A DNA stretch of 64,000 nt from Ocypus olens (taxonomy: Eukaryota > Arthropoda > Insecta > Coleoptera > Staphylinidae), in the NCBI GenBank assembly GCA_910593695.2, contig OU343050.1:9485308-9549307 (forward strand), written 5' to 3'. The notes beneath the pieces are model-generated. The model had not been told where the DNA came from. It ran no database searches and saw only the letters and a list, made by a program, of their open reading frames with translations. A program made the position numbers and the translations under genes. Below are positions 10,896 through 23,745 of the stretch, one piece after another (the first letter of the stretch is position 1; each line of letters starts with the position of its first letter).

Positions 10896-10993
10896 AATAA
10901 AGCACAATTAGGTATAATTTCAGTACTGTGTTCTCATCAGTTGTAAGAATAAAGTATGTACCTACTGTAGAATTGTTTTGAAAAAACAATAAA
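10896..10993 (+). promoter_or_regulatory. three polyadenylation signals
   Basis: AATAAA occurs at 10,896-10,901, 10,948-10,953 and 10,988-10,993, starting 34, 86 and 126 bp after the TAA stop of the 610-codon frame. A GT-rich tract (tttgttggtttt) at about 11,007-11,018 would serve as the downstream element for the third. Alternative poly(A) site use is possible. This supports the frame being the last exon of a transcribed gene. Confidence 0.7.
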
Positions 10994-10999
10994 ACTTGT

Positions 11000-11689
11000 C
11001 TTAAATTTGTTGGTTTTATTTTACATCTTTTTCAAAAAAAAATTCAAAGATTTGCATTATCCTGGCAGTGAAAACGGAAATCTTTGAATGTATAAAGCTA
11101 CTAAACGTTGTCTTTAAATTATTATGCTTTTAGCGATACCAAATTTTTACTCTGAATTCACGAGTTGTTTCATTTTCTTGACCTTCTAGATCGCTCCTTT
11201 ATTTTTTTATGAAGGAATGGATTCAAAATACCTGCAATTATGTTTAGCCGTTAAACACCTGTTAAATCGATTTTTGTAAAGTAGGCGCTGAAGAGAAAAA
11301 TGTTTTAGATAAAAGTTATTATTATTTCGTAGATTCATATTCCTTAATAAAAATTACAGGCTTCCATTTAAAAATCAAAAGTTGACCTTGAAATGACCTT
11401 CAAAACCTACTTAGAATTAAAAATATCTGCCTGCTACATTAGCCCCTTCATGTCAAATACATTTTATTTGAAACATTTTTTTTTTCTCTGAATCTTCTAT
11501 ATTTTGTATCCACTGCATAAGCGAATCCAGAAAAAAATTAATTAAGTTTTTTTTTTAATTTACATCGAGCAATCCAGATATTTATTTCAACAAATATAAG
11601 TTTTAAGGTCTTTTGAAACAATTTCCAAGTTTGTAAAAACTGACAAGATAGAATTATCTTTTGGAGCATGAAGCATAATTTTAAACGGT
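11000..11689. other. AT-rich non-coding DNA after the gene
   Basis: I see no gene. Around 11,365-11,410 an aaaatcaaaagttgacctt motif resembles sequence near 24,820, so dispersed repeat debris is likely. The T-rich stretch from 11,540 leads into array B. Confidence 0.4.
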
Positions 11690-14335
11690 GTATAAATCTC
11701 GGAAATGTATAAAAAAAATTACTTTTGATTAATGATATTTTAGCACTTGAATATAATTCTTTTAGAATTAATCCTCCACGGTACATATTTTTTGGATTTT
11801 TTTTTTCTCAAATGGAAAAACAAAATAGTTAAAAGTGCATAACTCGTTTGAAAATAGGTGGATTTAAAAAAACAAAAGTGTATTTGAAAGACTGATGTTT
11901 TAGTAACTTAATGCAATTTTTCCAGAATTTATTCTCTAGGGTATTTATTTTTTAATTATTTTTTTCTCAAATGGAAAAATAATATTTTCAAAAATTCATA
12001 ACTCGTTTGAAAATTGGTGGATTAAAAAAAAAACAAAAGTGTATTTAAAAGGCTATTGTTTTAGTAACTTAATGCAATTTTTCTAAAATTTGTTCTCTAT
12101 GGTACTTATTTTTAATTCTCTTTTTCTCAAATGGAAAAATAATATTTTCAAAAATTTATAACTCGTTTGAAAATTGATGGATTTTAAAAAACAAAAGTGT
12201 ATTTGAAAGATTGATGTTTTAGTAACTTAATGCAATTTTTCTAGAATGTATTCTCTATGGTACTTATTTTTTTTATTCTTTTTTCTCAAATGGGAAAATA
12301 ATATTTTCAAAAATTCATAACTCGTTTGAAAATTGGTGGATTTAAAAAAACAAACATATATTTGAAAGACTAATGTTTTAGTAACTTAATGCAATTTTTC
12401 TAGAATTTATCCTCTATGGTACTTATTTTTTTTATTCTTTTTTCTCAAATTGAAAAATAATATTTTCAAATATTCATAACTCGTTTGAAAATTGGTGGAT
12501 TTTAAAAAACAAAAGTGTATTTGAAAGACTGATGTTTTAGTAACTTATTGCAATTTTTTAGAATTTATTCTCTACGGTACTTATTTTTTTATTCGTTTTT
12601 CTTAAATAGAAAAATTATATTTTCAAAAATTCATAACTCGTTTGAAAATTGGTGGATTTTAAAAAACAAAAGTGTATTTTGAAAGACTGATGTTTTAGTA
12701 ACTTAATGCAATTTTTCTAGAATTTATTCTCTATGGTACTTATTTTTTATTCTTTTTTTTTTAATTGAAAAATAATATTTTCAAAAATTCATAACTCGTT
12801 TGAAAATTGGTGGGTTTTAAAAAACAAACATATATTTGAAAAACTTATATTTTAGTAACTTAATGCAATTTTTCTGTAATTTATTTTCTATAGTACTTAT
12901 TTTTTTATCCTTTTTTCTCAAATTGAAAAATAATATTTTCAAAAATTCATCACTCGTTTTAAAATTGGTGTAGAATTAATTCTCTATGGTACTTATTTTT
13001 TTTTATTGTTTTTTCTCAAATGGAAAAATAATATGTTTAAAAAATCATAAGGAGTTTGAAAATTGGTGGATTTTAAAAAACAAAAGTGTGTTTGAAAGAC
13101 TGATGTTTTAGTAACTTAATGCAATTTTTCTAGAATTTATTCTCTATGGTACTTATTTTTTTATTATTTTTTCTCAAATGGAAACATAATATTTTCAAAA
13201 ATGCATAACTCGTTTGAAAATAGGTGTATTTTAAAAAAACAAAGGTGTATTTAAAAGACTGATGTTTTAGTAATTTAATAATGCAATTTTTCTAGAATTT
13301 ATTCTCTATGGTACTTATTTTTTTATTATTTTTTCTCAAATGGAAAAATAATATTTTCAAAAATTCATAACTCGTTTGAAAATTAGTGTATTTAAAAAAA
13401 CAAACATGTATTTGAAAGACTGATGTTTTAGTAACTTAATGCAATTTTTCTAGAATTTATTCTTTACAATACTTATTTTTTTATTCTTTTTTTCTCAAAT
13501 TGAAAAATAATATTTTCAAAAATTCATAACTTGTTTGAAAATTGGTGGATTTTAAGAAACAAACATGTATTTGAAAGACTGATGTTTTAGTAACTTAATG
13601 CACTTTTTCTAGAATTTATTCTCTATGGTACTTATTTTTCTTTTATTCTTTTTTTCTCAAATGGAAAATAAAATTTTCAAAAATTCATAACTCGTTTGAA
13701 AATTGGTGGATTTTAAAACACAAAAGTTAATTTTAAAAAGTGATATTTCAGTAATTAAAAACAATTTTTGTAGAATTTATTTTTTACGGTTCATTTTTTT
13801 AATGAATTGTTTTGACTAACGCGAAAATCAAAAGTTTGAAAAATTGGTAACTCGTTTGAAAATGGATGAACTTTTAAAAGTGTGATATTTTGTCAATATA
13901 ATTTTGGTAGAAATTGTTCTTTAGAAGTTACTTGTTCAGATTTTTTTCTTCGATGCTTCACAAAAGTTATATTTTCAAAAAATTTTACGTCTCTTACGAA
14001 AAATGGTGTATTTTCAGAACCAAGAGTAGCGTTGAAATAATGGTACTTTGGCAATTAAATATATTTCTTAGGAACGAATACTTTGCGGTTAGTACTAGAT
14101 TTTTTTTTCAAACAACTTGGAAAATTAAATTTGTTTTCTAAAAGTGTGCAAAAACAATTTATTTTTTTTTAATCTATTCTTTACAGTTCATTATTTTCAC
14201 CGAAGCGTCTTAAATGATCAACACCGCAAAAAACCAAATATTAAAAAATTCGCAATTAGTTGATTTTTGAAAAGGAAAGTGGCTTTGAAAGAGTTGTGTT
14301 TTGATAATTGAATACAACTTTTCTTTGCGGTTTTT
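11690..14335. repeat. satellite array B (about 160 bp units)
   Basis: About 13 head-to-tail units with period near 160 bp, counted on ttttagtaacttaatgca at about 11,900, 12,060, 12,220, 12,380, 12,540, 12,695, 12,850, 13,105, 13,265, 13,425 and 13,580. Each unit also has caaaaattcataactcg, tttgaaaattggtgg and ttctctatggtacttatt. One partial unit lies near 12,960. Both ends fade: units before 11,880 and after 13,740 are strongly diverged, which is normal for array edges. All frames are stop-rich. Confidence 0.94.
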
Positions 14336-14398
14336 AGTTTATTTCACTAATGTTAACGTTCACGTCAACTATATGATCATAATTAGTAGTATCGTGTG

Positions 14399-14565
14399 AG
14401 CCACAAAATTTTGTTTCAGAGTTGGCTGTGAGATAAATGAGGTGTGTGGCATATTATTACGTTATGAGACTAGAATTAGATTTTAAAAAATGAATTAATC
14501 TCAGACTTGACTTCTATATTTCTCTCTCTCAGGCATGGCCAACTCTGAAACAAAATTCTGTGGCT
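14399..14565. mobile_element. 167-bp inverted-repeat element, MITE-like
   Basis: Two 28-bp arms, agccacaaaattttgtttca onward at 14,399-14,426 and its reverse complement at 14,538-14,565, differ at one base and enclose 111 bp with no ORF. A weaker match (gtgtgagcc against ggtgtcagcc) extends outward, so the true ends may lie a few bases further out. No convincing target duplication is seen. A short MITE or the relic of a larger element fits best. Confidence 0.55.
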
Positions 14566-14595
14566 GACACCTTATAATCGTATGTCTTCTGAGCG

Positions 14596-14745
14596 TTGAT
14601 ACAAGTACCGACAGCAGCACCCGCCGTTCGAAAACGTGTGGCAATTGTTAGACAAAGATGCCGTTATAGCGCATGTCGCAATGTTCACCGGTACCGTCAG
14701 CCATCCGTTAATAGCGTACACTAACATGATGGCCATATCAACTAT
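14596..14745. other. mid-GC island open in several frames, coding status unclear
   Basis: GC is close to half here, against about 30% around it, and stops are absent from three frames. The plus frame after the TGA near 14,600 reads FENVWQLLDKDAVIAHVAMF and on through TGTVSHPLIAYTNMM. A minus frame reads MAIMLVYAINGWLTVPVN and on. Because high GC alone removes stops I cannot choose a frame. It may be an exon, a transposon ORF fragment or a conserved non-coding island. Confidence 0.25.
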
Positions 14746-16211
14746 TTTTTTAAATGTTTTCTTTTAATACAAAAAGTACTCCACAGGATGGGAAATAATA
14801 CCGATATGTCGATGTAAATTATAGTTAATTTACTTGCAAAATCCTGTAGATAAAACTTGTTTAACATGTTTTAACAACGTTGCAATTGAAAATTGGTCCT
14901 GATTTTTGACTGCCTGATCAATGATTGATCCAGCAAATTTAAGCCCGCCTAATAATAGATTACGTCTAATAAATTGAGCTTTCGGCATTTAGTTGTTAAT
15001 CACGAATTAAATTTTCAGAATATTTCCTGAACACTAAATCGCATAACTTCCGCAGGAGTCGTTAGCGCAGATGAGATAATTAGGTGTTGTTTGTAAGTTA
15101 TCTGAAGGTATAATCAAGTAAATGTAGTTGCGGAACTTACGTGGAAATGCTAATCTACACTTAAAGATTCCGCTTGTCTACAGACACGCTGCTAGTTAAG
15201 CCAACTTTACGGATAATACTGTATTAGACGGCCGGAACTACACTACATCAACATATTCTACTGTGTCCGTTCAGATTCACCTAGAAAAACAATCTGTATG
15301 TTTAAACTGAAGAAATCGCCACCAATAAATAAGAATAATGTAGGATTTATGAATATGTAGCACATACTTTTTTGAATATACTAATTTAATAATAATGAAT
15401 TATTTCTTTTGTGAAAATAATAAATAAGAGAAGCGTATATTTTACATTTAACATTACCAGAGGGAATTATGAAATGAAAAATAATAATACTTCATATTCA
15501 GTCAGCTGCACTATTTCAATGTCTGTCAGTCAAGCATCAGTGCCGTAGCCAGTTGCGCGTTATACATTTTTGATGTGACAGCTCACTTCCCACTAATATT
15601 TCACTGTTGTCTCCAGTCGCATTTAACTTTTATCGCCTCGCACATTTCGCGTTGCCCTCGCACAAAATCATTATACCGGCAGCCCTTTAGCCCCTTTAGC
15701 CCCCGTCCGGCCATTAACGTACGAATTTTCGGGCGTTATTAATGAAGTGGCGGTGTTGAAATTATTAACCACAATATCTTATGCTCGTGCTTTAATCATT
15801 GTGATGTAACCGTAATTATGACTTATTAGGCAATTAAACCCTTACCGCGCTAAGGGCCGATACAAGAACGAGGGTAGCCCACACTATCTGGGATAAGATG
15901 TAATGTCCCTCAAAGGATTGTATCCCTCGCGCACTTCCAGATTTCTCTACAAATGGTTATTATTCCGCCAAGAGTTCGCCTTAATTACGAGGAGTTGCGA
16001 ATGAGATAGACTTTGATTTCTTCTATTGGTGAAAATAATAAGCGTATTACGTTTAGAAATATACTAATGGATCCATTTCCGAAGCCTTCTAGAACATTTT
16101 GATTCGATCAAATTAACATAAACGTTATAGTTTTTAATGGTTAGTGTGTATTGTGATTATGGCAAAAATTAAAGCAGCTATCATAAATCGTGTTACAAAT
16201 GTAGGTGGGCT
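14746..16211. other. unique island, no gene supported
   Basis: Mixed-composition sequence with GC-richer patches at 15,540-15,730 and 15,840-15,990. No frame of useful length is open and no hairpin or repeat stands out. It looks like ordinary intronic or intergenic DNA between arrays B and C. Confidence 0.45.
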
Positions 16212-19165
16212 ATAGGACTATATTTGGATGGATTTGAAAAGATTGAAGCTGATTCTGACAGTCACTATTTTTTTTTTTGAATTTTTTAAATCGCAACATG
16301 CAAATTTCGTTTTTCTAAAAATCAAGTTTCGAGTGTTGACATTTTGTTTCCAGTGGGAGAACGTCGATCATTTTCCAATATGTAAAAAATACAATATTTC
16401 TGGATGCATTTGGGACATTTGAGGCTAATTCTGACAGTCACTATTTTTTTGGAATTTTTTAAACCACAACATGCAAATTTCGTTTTTCTAAAAATCAAGT
16501 TTCGAGTGTTGACATTTTGTTTCTAATGGAGGTACGTCGATCATTTTCCAGTATGTCAAAAATACAATATTTCTGGATGCATTTGGGAAATTTGAGGCTA
16601 ATTCTGGCAGTCACTATTTTTTTGGAATTTTTTAAATCACAACACACAAATTTCGTTTTTCTAAAAATCAAGTTTCGAGTGTTGACATTTTGTTTCTAAT
16701 GGAGGTACGTCGATCATTTTCCAGTATGTCAAAAATACAATATTTCTGGATGCATTTGGGAAATTTGAGGCTAATTCTGGCAGTCACTATTTTTTTGGAA
16801 TTTTTTAAATCACAACATGCAAATTTCGTTTTTCCAAAAATCAAGTTTCGAGTGGTGACATTTTGTTTCCAGTAGGGGTATATCAATCATTTTCCAGTTT
16901 GTCAAAAATACAATATTTCTGAATGGATTTGAGTTATTTCTGACAATCACTATTTTTTTCGAATTTTTTAAATCACAAGATGCAAATTTCGTTTTTCCAA
17001 AAATCAAGCTTCGAGTGTTACCATTTTGTTTCCAGTGGGGGTACGTCGATAATTTTCCAGTATGTCAAAAATACAATATTTCAAGATGGATTTGGGAAAT
17101 TTAAATCTAATTCTGGCAATCACTATTTTTTGGGAATTTTTTTAATTACAAGATGCAAATTCTGTTTTTCTAAAACTCAAGTTTCGATGTCTGACATTTT
17201 GTTTCCAGCGGGGGAAAGTTGATCGTTTTCCAGTTTGTCAAAAATACAATATTTCTGGATGGATTCGAGAAGTTTAAAGCTAATTCAGGCAGTCAATATT
17301 TTTGTAGAATTTTTTTAATCACAAGATGCAAATTCTGTTTTTTCTAAAAATCAAGTTTCGATGGCTGACATTTTGTTTCCAGCGGGGGAACGTTGATCGT
17401 TTTCCAGTTTGTCAAAAATAGAATATTTCTGAATGGATTTTAGAAGTTTGAAGCTAATTCAGGCTGTCACTATTTTTGTAGAATTTTTTAAATCACAAGA
17501 TGCAAATTCTGTTTTTTTTAAATCAAGTTTCGGTGGCTGACATTTTGTTTCCAGCGGGGGAACATCGATCGTTTTCCAGTTTGTTAAAAATACAATATTT
17601 CTGAATGGATTTAAGAAGTTTGAAGCTAATTCAGGCAGTCACTATTTTTGTAGAATTTTTTAAATCACAAGATGCAAATTCTGTTTTTTCTAAAAATCAA
17701 GTTTCGATGGCTGACATTTTGTTTCCAGCGGGGGAACGTTGATCGTTTTCCAGTTTGTCAAAAATACAATATTTCTGAATGGCTTTTAGAAGTTTGAAGC
17801 TAATTCTGACAGTCACTATTTTTTTTCGATTTTTTTAAATCACAAGATGCAAATTACGTTTTTGCAAAAATCAAGTTTCGATTGTTGAAATTTTGTTTCC
17901 AGTGGAGGTACGTCGATAATTTTCCAGTACGTCAAAAATACAATATTTCTAGATGAATTTCGGAAATTTGAAGCTAATTTTGGCAATCACTATTTTTTTG
18001 GGAATTTTTTCAATTACAAGATGCAAATTCTGTTTTTCTAAAACTCAAGTTTCGAGTGCTAACATTTTGTTTCCAGTGGGGGTACGTCGATCATTTGCTA
18101 AAAATACAATATTTCTGGAGGCATTTGGGAAATTTGAAGCTAATTCTGGCAGTCACTATTTTTTTGGAATTTTATTAATCACAACATGCAAATTTCGTTT
18201 TTCCGAAAATCAAGTTTAAAGTGCTGACATTTTGTTTCCAGTAGGGGTATATCGATCATTTTCCAGTATGTTAAAAAAACTATATTTCTGGATAGATTTG
18301 ACAAGTTTGAAGCTAATTCTGACAGTCACTAATTTTTTCGATTTTTTTAAATCACAAGATGCAAATTACGTTTTTGCAAAAATCAAGTTTCGATTGTTGA
18401 AATTTTGTTTCCAGTGGAGGTACGTCGATAATTTTCCAGTATGTCAAAAATACAATATTTCAAGATGGATTTGGGAAATTTTAAGCTAATTCTGGCAATC
18501 GCTATTTTTTTGGGAATTTTTTTAATTACAAGATGCAAATTCAGTTTTTCTAAAACTTAAGTTTCGAGTGCTAACATTTTGTTTCCAGTTGGGGTACGTC
18601 GGTCATTTGTTAAAAATACAATATTTCTGGTAGCATTTGGGAAATTTGAAGCTAATTCTGCCAGTCACTATTTGTTTGGAATTTTTTAAATCACAACATG
18701 CAAATTTCGTTTTTCTGAAAATCAAGTTTCAAGCGCTGACATTTTGTTTCCAGTAGGGGTATATCGATTATTTTCCAGTATGGTAAAAACACTATATTTC
18801 TGAATGGATTTGAGAAGTTTGAAGCTAATTCTGGTGGTCACTATTTTTGCAGAATTTTTTAAATCACAAGATGCAAATTCTGTTTTTTTTTTAAATCAAG
18901 TTTCGATGGCTCACATTTTGTTTCCAGCGGGAGGACGTCCATCGTTTTCCAGTTTGTCAAAAATACAATATTTCTGAGTTAATTTGAGAAGTTTAAAGCT
19001 AATTCTGAAAGTCACTATTTTTTTAGATTTTTTTTTAATCACAAGATGCAAATTTCGTTTTTCCAAAAATCAGGTTTCGAGTGTTGACATTTTGTTTCCA
19101 GTCAAAAATACAATATTTCTAGATGGATTTGAGCAATTTGAAGCTAATTCAGGCGGTCACTCTTT
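16212..19165. repeat. satellite array C (173 bp units)
   Basis: About 18 head-to-tail units marked by cagtcactattttttt, aaatcacaacatgcaaattt, gacattttgtttccagt, cgatcattttccagt and gtcaaaaatacaatatttct. Units starting at 16,435, 16,608 and 16,781 are spaced exactly 173 bp and the first two differ at only about three positions. Other units vary by short indels and fall into subtypes (gatgcaaattctgtt against catgcaaatttcgtt) that alternate along the array. Several short ATG frames arise because a unit can be read through in one frame; they are not genes. Confidence 0.95.
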
Positions 19166-19169
19166 GTTG

Positions 19170-19835
19170 ATGCAATAGCTTCTAGCTTTAGTGCGTCGAT
19201 TTCGAAAATTCATAAATACGAACGAGAAAGTTTAATCGAGATATACACTTAAAAAACAATTGGCTATAAGCGTGTAAGGAAAAAAACGTATTTTTTGTTT
19301 TCCATGTGTTTTGTTTGGGGGTCAGGTTACATGGACGCTTAACACTTTCTTGCGTCCACAATTGACAAAACGGCGTCTTCACAACATGTAAAATGTTTAT
19401 TTTCAACAAGATGGTGCCACACTGCACCCTGCATAGTTGACAATGGACGTGGTTCATCGTATGTTTCCATGAACGGTCATTTCACGTTTTGGCGACATCT
19501 CGTGGGCAATTGACTTCTTTTTGTGGTGATGCCGTAAATCACGTGACTATACTCACAAACCCCTCACTTTGACTGACCTGAAGGAGGCAGTGAGGCAGGA
19601 AGTGGCAACAATTGATCATAAGATCTTGGAACACCTACATAACAATTTTCAGCGAAGGCGTGAAAACTACATTCGAGAAAGTGGGCATGACGTCTGATAT
19701 TATCTTTCGTTTAAAATATGCATTTCAAACGGCATGCAATTACGAAAATTTTTCTGTAATAGAATTGCCTTTTCAGTGAGAAACAAATGAGTACTGTTCA
19801 TTTCAAAATTGTCAGGTTCCCGTCGGTCACCCTTT
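19170..19835 (+). pseudogene. degraded Tc1/mariner-type transposase
   Basis: Broken frames give the typical second half of an insect IS630/Tc1-mariner DDE transposase: VYFQQDGAT at about 19,397-19,425, where the D is the second catalytic aspartate. Then come DFFLW near 19,515, PLTLTDLKEAVRQE near 19,565-19,605 and a C-terminal NNFQRRRENYIRESGHDV to about 19,697. Stops and frameshifts interrupt the frame and the first catalytic region is missing or unrecognisable. The sequence ends gtcggtcacccttta near 19,833, a plausible transposon terminus. The left side abuts array C, so the 5' half was lost or never inserted. Confidence 0.7.
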
Positions 19836-20466
19836 ATTTTCTATAATTAGAAAAGTTCAAGACTCTTATGTCTCTCCGTCCTAATGCTGGAAAAGAAGAC
19901 TCCCACATCCTTTATGTGTGTTGCATAGCAACTACAACTACAACAGCAACTGTAAAATTGTATTTTTCGCATTTAAACCGACGCAAAATATGTATTCTTT
20001 TTTTAACGTTTGGAGAAACGTAACTTTAACACTTAAATTTATTGCGGATCTACATAATAATTTATTAGACCAGATTTGGGATTTAAAGCTTCGCGGAAAT
20101 GTAAATTATCAGATAATTCATGCTTATGGCCTTTCAACAGAACTTTTTTAATTAAATTAAAAACCGCATGCAGTTCGTTCCATCAGCGAAAAAGGGGCAC
20201 GCGATATTAATTGCGAGTGCAATTTGATAAATCCGCAAAACTTGCAAATCACTCGTGTTGAATGGATATTAGATAAGGGACTGCACTTGAAACACATTCT
20301 TAAAAGCATATTAAATATTTACACGTTTATGTGTATTGTAGTTCAAGTTTAACATATCATGGTGTAGTTAATGCTTAAGAAACTGCTACAAATTCATGAA
20401 AGTACGTCCAATAAAAATTCCTTCGAAACATTTAGTGTGAGAGAAATATTTTTTTAATGCTCCAAG
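19836..20466. other. AT-rich spacer, no gene seen
   Basis: Stop-rich sequence with no repeats above background. One plus frame (19,918-20,151) is open by chance and has no motif. Confidence 0.4.
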
Positions 20467-20600
20467 CAGCGTTGCCACACGTTCGAAAACGAATTACCCT
20501 ACCCGCGTACTCTGAATTACCGTACTTATTAATAAATTACCGTACATAACTTTATTAGGGTGTGGACTACGAGAATTACACACTTATGATGATGTAAACT
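20467..20600 (+). mobile_element. hAT-like terminus, CAGCGTTGCCACACG
   Basis: CAGYGTTGCC is a common hAT terminal inverted repeat. A second same-strand copy starts at 20,822 (CAGTGTTGCCAGG) and a third at 30,832 (CAGTGTTGCCGTACG). The first and third also share taccgtac motifs inside. No partner terminus or target duplication was found, so these are fragments. Confidence 0.35.
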
Positions 20601-20939
20601 TACGATTTCAGAGGTGAAGCGAAGGTTTTCTAAATTTTTTTGTACCGAAAATATCACATAAAAAACGTTTTGTCCCCCTTTTATAATCTCGTTCTATTGG
20701 AATATTTCGGGGATTTACACATTTTTCTACGAATTTGTTACATAAATCGACGCTAGATGCTCCTATCTGCTAATATAATGTTAACTATCGGGGCGAGATA
20801 GATTTTAATACTTCTCATAGGCAGTGTTGCCAGGTCAGCTAGATCTGGCGGATTTTGAATCCTAATTGCGGAGTAATTTTCGTTTTAGCGGCTGGCGGGT
20901 TTTCTAACGGACTTGTTTTGGATAGTTGAGAAAACAAGC
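20601..20939. other. spacer with a hAT-like end at 20,822
   Basis: Unique AT-rich sequence. The only landmark is CAGTGTTGCCAGGTCAGC at 20,822. Confidence 0.3.
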
Positions 20940-22085
20940 GTAATTTAATTTAAATTTGAACTTTATTTTCGAAATGTATATTTTACAAAAGAAAAAGCAC
21001 TAACATAATTTTTTTTAAATAACTCACGCAAAAATTAATACATTTTCGAAAAATAAAGGTAGATGTTCTGTGAATATTCTGAAATATTTATCATATCAGA
21101 TCTTATTTTCTTTTCGATTTTGGTTTTGTTTAAGTAGTCAACAACTTAAAACATGAATTTTCAAAAATTCATAACTAACACAAATATTGACAAAGTTTCA
21201 AAAATCAAGATTAATTTTAAAGGTAAATGTATTATGATTGCATCAGAGTTTTTTTATGGAATTCAATCATAGCGATATAATTTTTTTGTTTAAAAATTCG
21301 TTTCTAAAAATTGAAAAAAGTGACACATTTTCAAAAATTAAAGTTAGTTTTAAAGGAAGATACATTTTTATTTATCCACAGTTTTCTTTCTGAACGCATC
21401 TTTTTGCACATTTCCACACCCTGTAAGTTTTTTATATCTGTTATGACTTATATTTTATTTTATTTATTGAAACCACTTATTTATATTATGTATATTGACC
21501 TGTATAAACCCATTGTTATTGGCACATTAAATAAATTAAATTAAATATATGTTTTGTGAATAAATGAAAAAAAAAATCGACAACTTTAAATATTCATTTT
21601 TAAAAATTAATCTCTCTCAAAAATTGACACATTTTCAAAAGTCTAAGTTGATTCTAAAGGCAGATGTTTTGTGAATATAATTTTTGAGAAATTCTTCAAT
21701 TTTTTTTTATTGGACAACTTAAAACTTAATTTTTAAAAATTCATAACTTACGGAAAAAGTGAAGCATTTTCAAGTTTTAAAGGGAGATGTTTCTTGAGTG
21801 TATTAAAAAAAATGATTTTTTATTCAAGTCTTCGACAACTTTAAATATTAGTTTTCAAAAATTCATAACACGCAGTTTCAAAACTCAAAGTTAATTTTAA
21901 AGGTAAATATATTATGATTGCATTAAAGGTTTTAAGGAATTCAATCATATCAGTCTTTTTTTCTATTTTTTCTTTGTTCAAATATTCGACAAATTAAAAA
22001 AAAATCATTTTTAAACATTTATAACTCACGCATTTTCAAAAAATTAAAAGATAATTAAGATGTTTTGTGAATATACCTTTTTTTA
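20940..22085. repeat. satellite array D, left part
   Basis: Diverged units of about 120-160 bp marked by caaaaattcataactcac, ttttaaaggtaaatgt, ttgtgaatat and ggaattcaatcatatc. The same array resumes at 23,746 and recurs in reverse complement at 31,290-31,800. It is interrupted by a probable retroposon tail near 21,365-21,548 and by minisatellite E. Confidence 0.8.
21365..21548 (+). mobile_element. probable retroposon 3' end inside array D
   Basis: About 180 bp unlike the array, ending attggcacattaaataaatt plus further taaat-type repeats, as in the tails of some insect non-LTR elements. Flanking atacatttt and atatgtttt could be a diverged target duplication (7 of 9). Confidence 0.4.
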
Positions 22086-22109
22086 TAAAAAATCTAGCAT
22101 GTAATATAT

Positions 22110-23745
22110 ATGAAGTGCCGGAAATGACCATTTTTAACTGCCAAAAATGACAAATTTCAACTGTCAAAAAAACTGCCAAAAATGCCAATTTTCAACTGCC
22201 AAGAAGGCCAATTTTTCAAGTGTCCGAAATGACCATTTTTAACTGCCAAAAATGAAAATTTTCAACTGCCAGAAATGACAATTTTTAACTGGCAAAAAGG
22301 CCAATTTTCAACTACCAAAAAAGCCAATTTTCAGGTGTCGAAAACGACCATTTTTAACTGCCAAAAATGACAATTTTTAACTGCCAAAAAGGCGAATTTT
22401 CAAATGTCGGCGACGACCATTTTAAGCTGCCAAAAATGACAATTTTCAACTGCCAAAAAAGCCAATTTTCAAGTGTCGAAAACGACCATTTTTAACTGCC
22501 AAAAATGACAATTTTTAACTGCCAAAAATGATAATTTTTAACTGCTAAAAAATGACAATTTTTAACTGCCAAAAATAACAATTTTTAACTGCCAAAAATG
22601 ACAATTTTTAACTGCCAAAAATGACAATTTTTAACTGCCAAAAAGGCGAATTTTTAAATGTCGGCAACGACCATTTTAAGCTGCCAAAAATGACCATTTT
22701 CAACTGCCAAAAAAGCCAATTTTCAAGTGTCGAAAACGACCATTTTTAACTGCCAAAAATGACAATTTTTAACTGCCAAAAATGACAATTTTTAACTGCC
22801 AAAAATAATAATTTCTAACTGCCAAAAATGACAATTTTCAACTGCCAAAAAAGCCAATTTTCAAGTGTCGAAAACAACCATTTTAAGCTGCCAAAAATGA
22901 CAATTTTCAACTGTCAAAAAAGCCAATTTTCAAGTGTCGAAAACGACCATTTTAACTGCCAAAAATGATAATTTTTAACTGCCAAAAATGATAATTTTTA
23001 ACTGCCAAAAATGATAATTTTTAACTGCCAAAAATGATAATTTTTAACTGCCAAAAATGATAATTTTTAACTGCCAAAAACGGGGATTTTTAAGTGTCGG
23101 CAACGACCATTTTCAACTGCCAAAATTCACAATTTTTAACTGCCAAAAGTGACAATTTATAATTGTCAAAAATGACAATTTTCAACTCCCAAAAATGACA
23201 ATTTTCAAATGCCAAAAAGGCCAATTCAAGTGTCGGAAACGACCATTTTAAGTTGCAAAAAATGACGATTTTCAACTGCCAAAAATGACAATTTTTAACT
23301 GCCAAAAATGACAATTTTCAACTGCAAAAAAGGCCAATTTTTAAGTATCGGAAACGACCGTTTTTAACTGCAAAAAATGACAATTTTTAACTGTCAAAAA
23401 GGCGAATTTTCAAGTGTCTGGAACGACCATTTTAAAGTGTCTGCAACGACCATTTTTAACTGAAAGTGATTATTTTTAACTGCCAAAAAATGACAATTTT
23501 CAACTGCCAAAAATGACCATTTTCAATTGCCAAAAAGACCAATTTTCAACTGCCAAAAAGGCCAATTTTCAAGTGTCGGAAAGGACCATTTTAAGCTGCC
23601 AAAAATGACAATTTTCAACTGCAAAAAAGGTCAGTTTTCAAGTGTCGGCAACTATCATTTTTAACTGGCAAAAATGACAATTTTTAACTTCCAAAAAATG
23701 ACAATTTCAACTGCCAAAAACGACAATTTAAAACCCAAAAGTGAA
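22110..23745. repeat. minisatellite E, 23-bp unit, about 70 copies
   Basis: The unit aactgccaaaaatgacaattt (23 bp with two more T) repeats with variants (aaggccaattttc, aatgataattttt). A second unit type, gtgtcgaaaacgaccattt, recurs at spacings that are near multiples of 23 bp: 69, 68, 184 and 67 bp between 22,336 and 22,724. So there is a loose higher-order pattern. The block sits inside array D, whose units lie on both sides. The minus frame at 23,090-23,314 is a by-product of the repeat. Confidence 0.93.

Noticed and set aside
10420..10989. Minus-strand ORFs under the 610-codon gene
   Set aside because: They are antisense shadows of the coding frame.
16228..18489. Short plus and minus ORFs in array C
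   Set aside because: They repeat the same translated unit in shifting frames and follow the 173-bp period.
23090..23314. Minus-strand 74-codon ORF rich in Phe, Leu and Lys
   Set aside because: It is the translation of minisatellite E.
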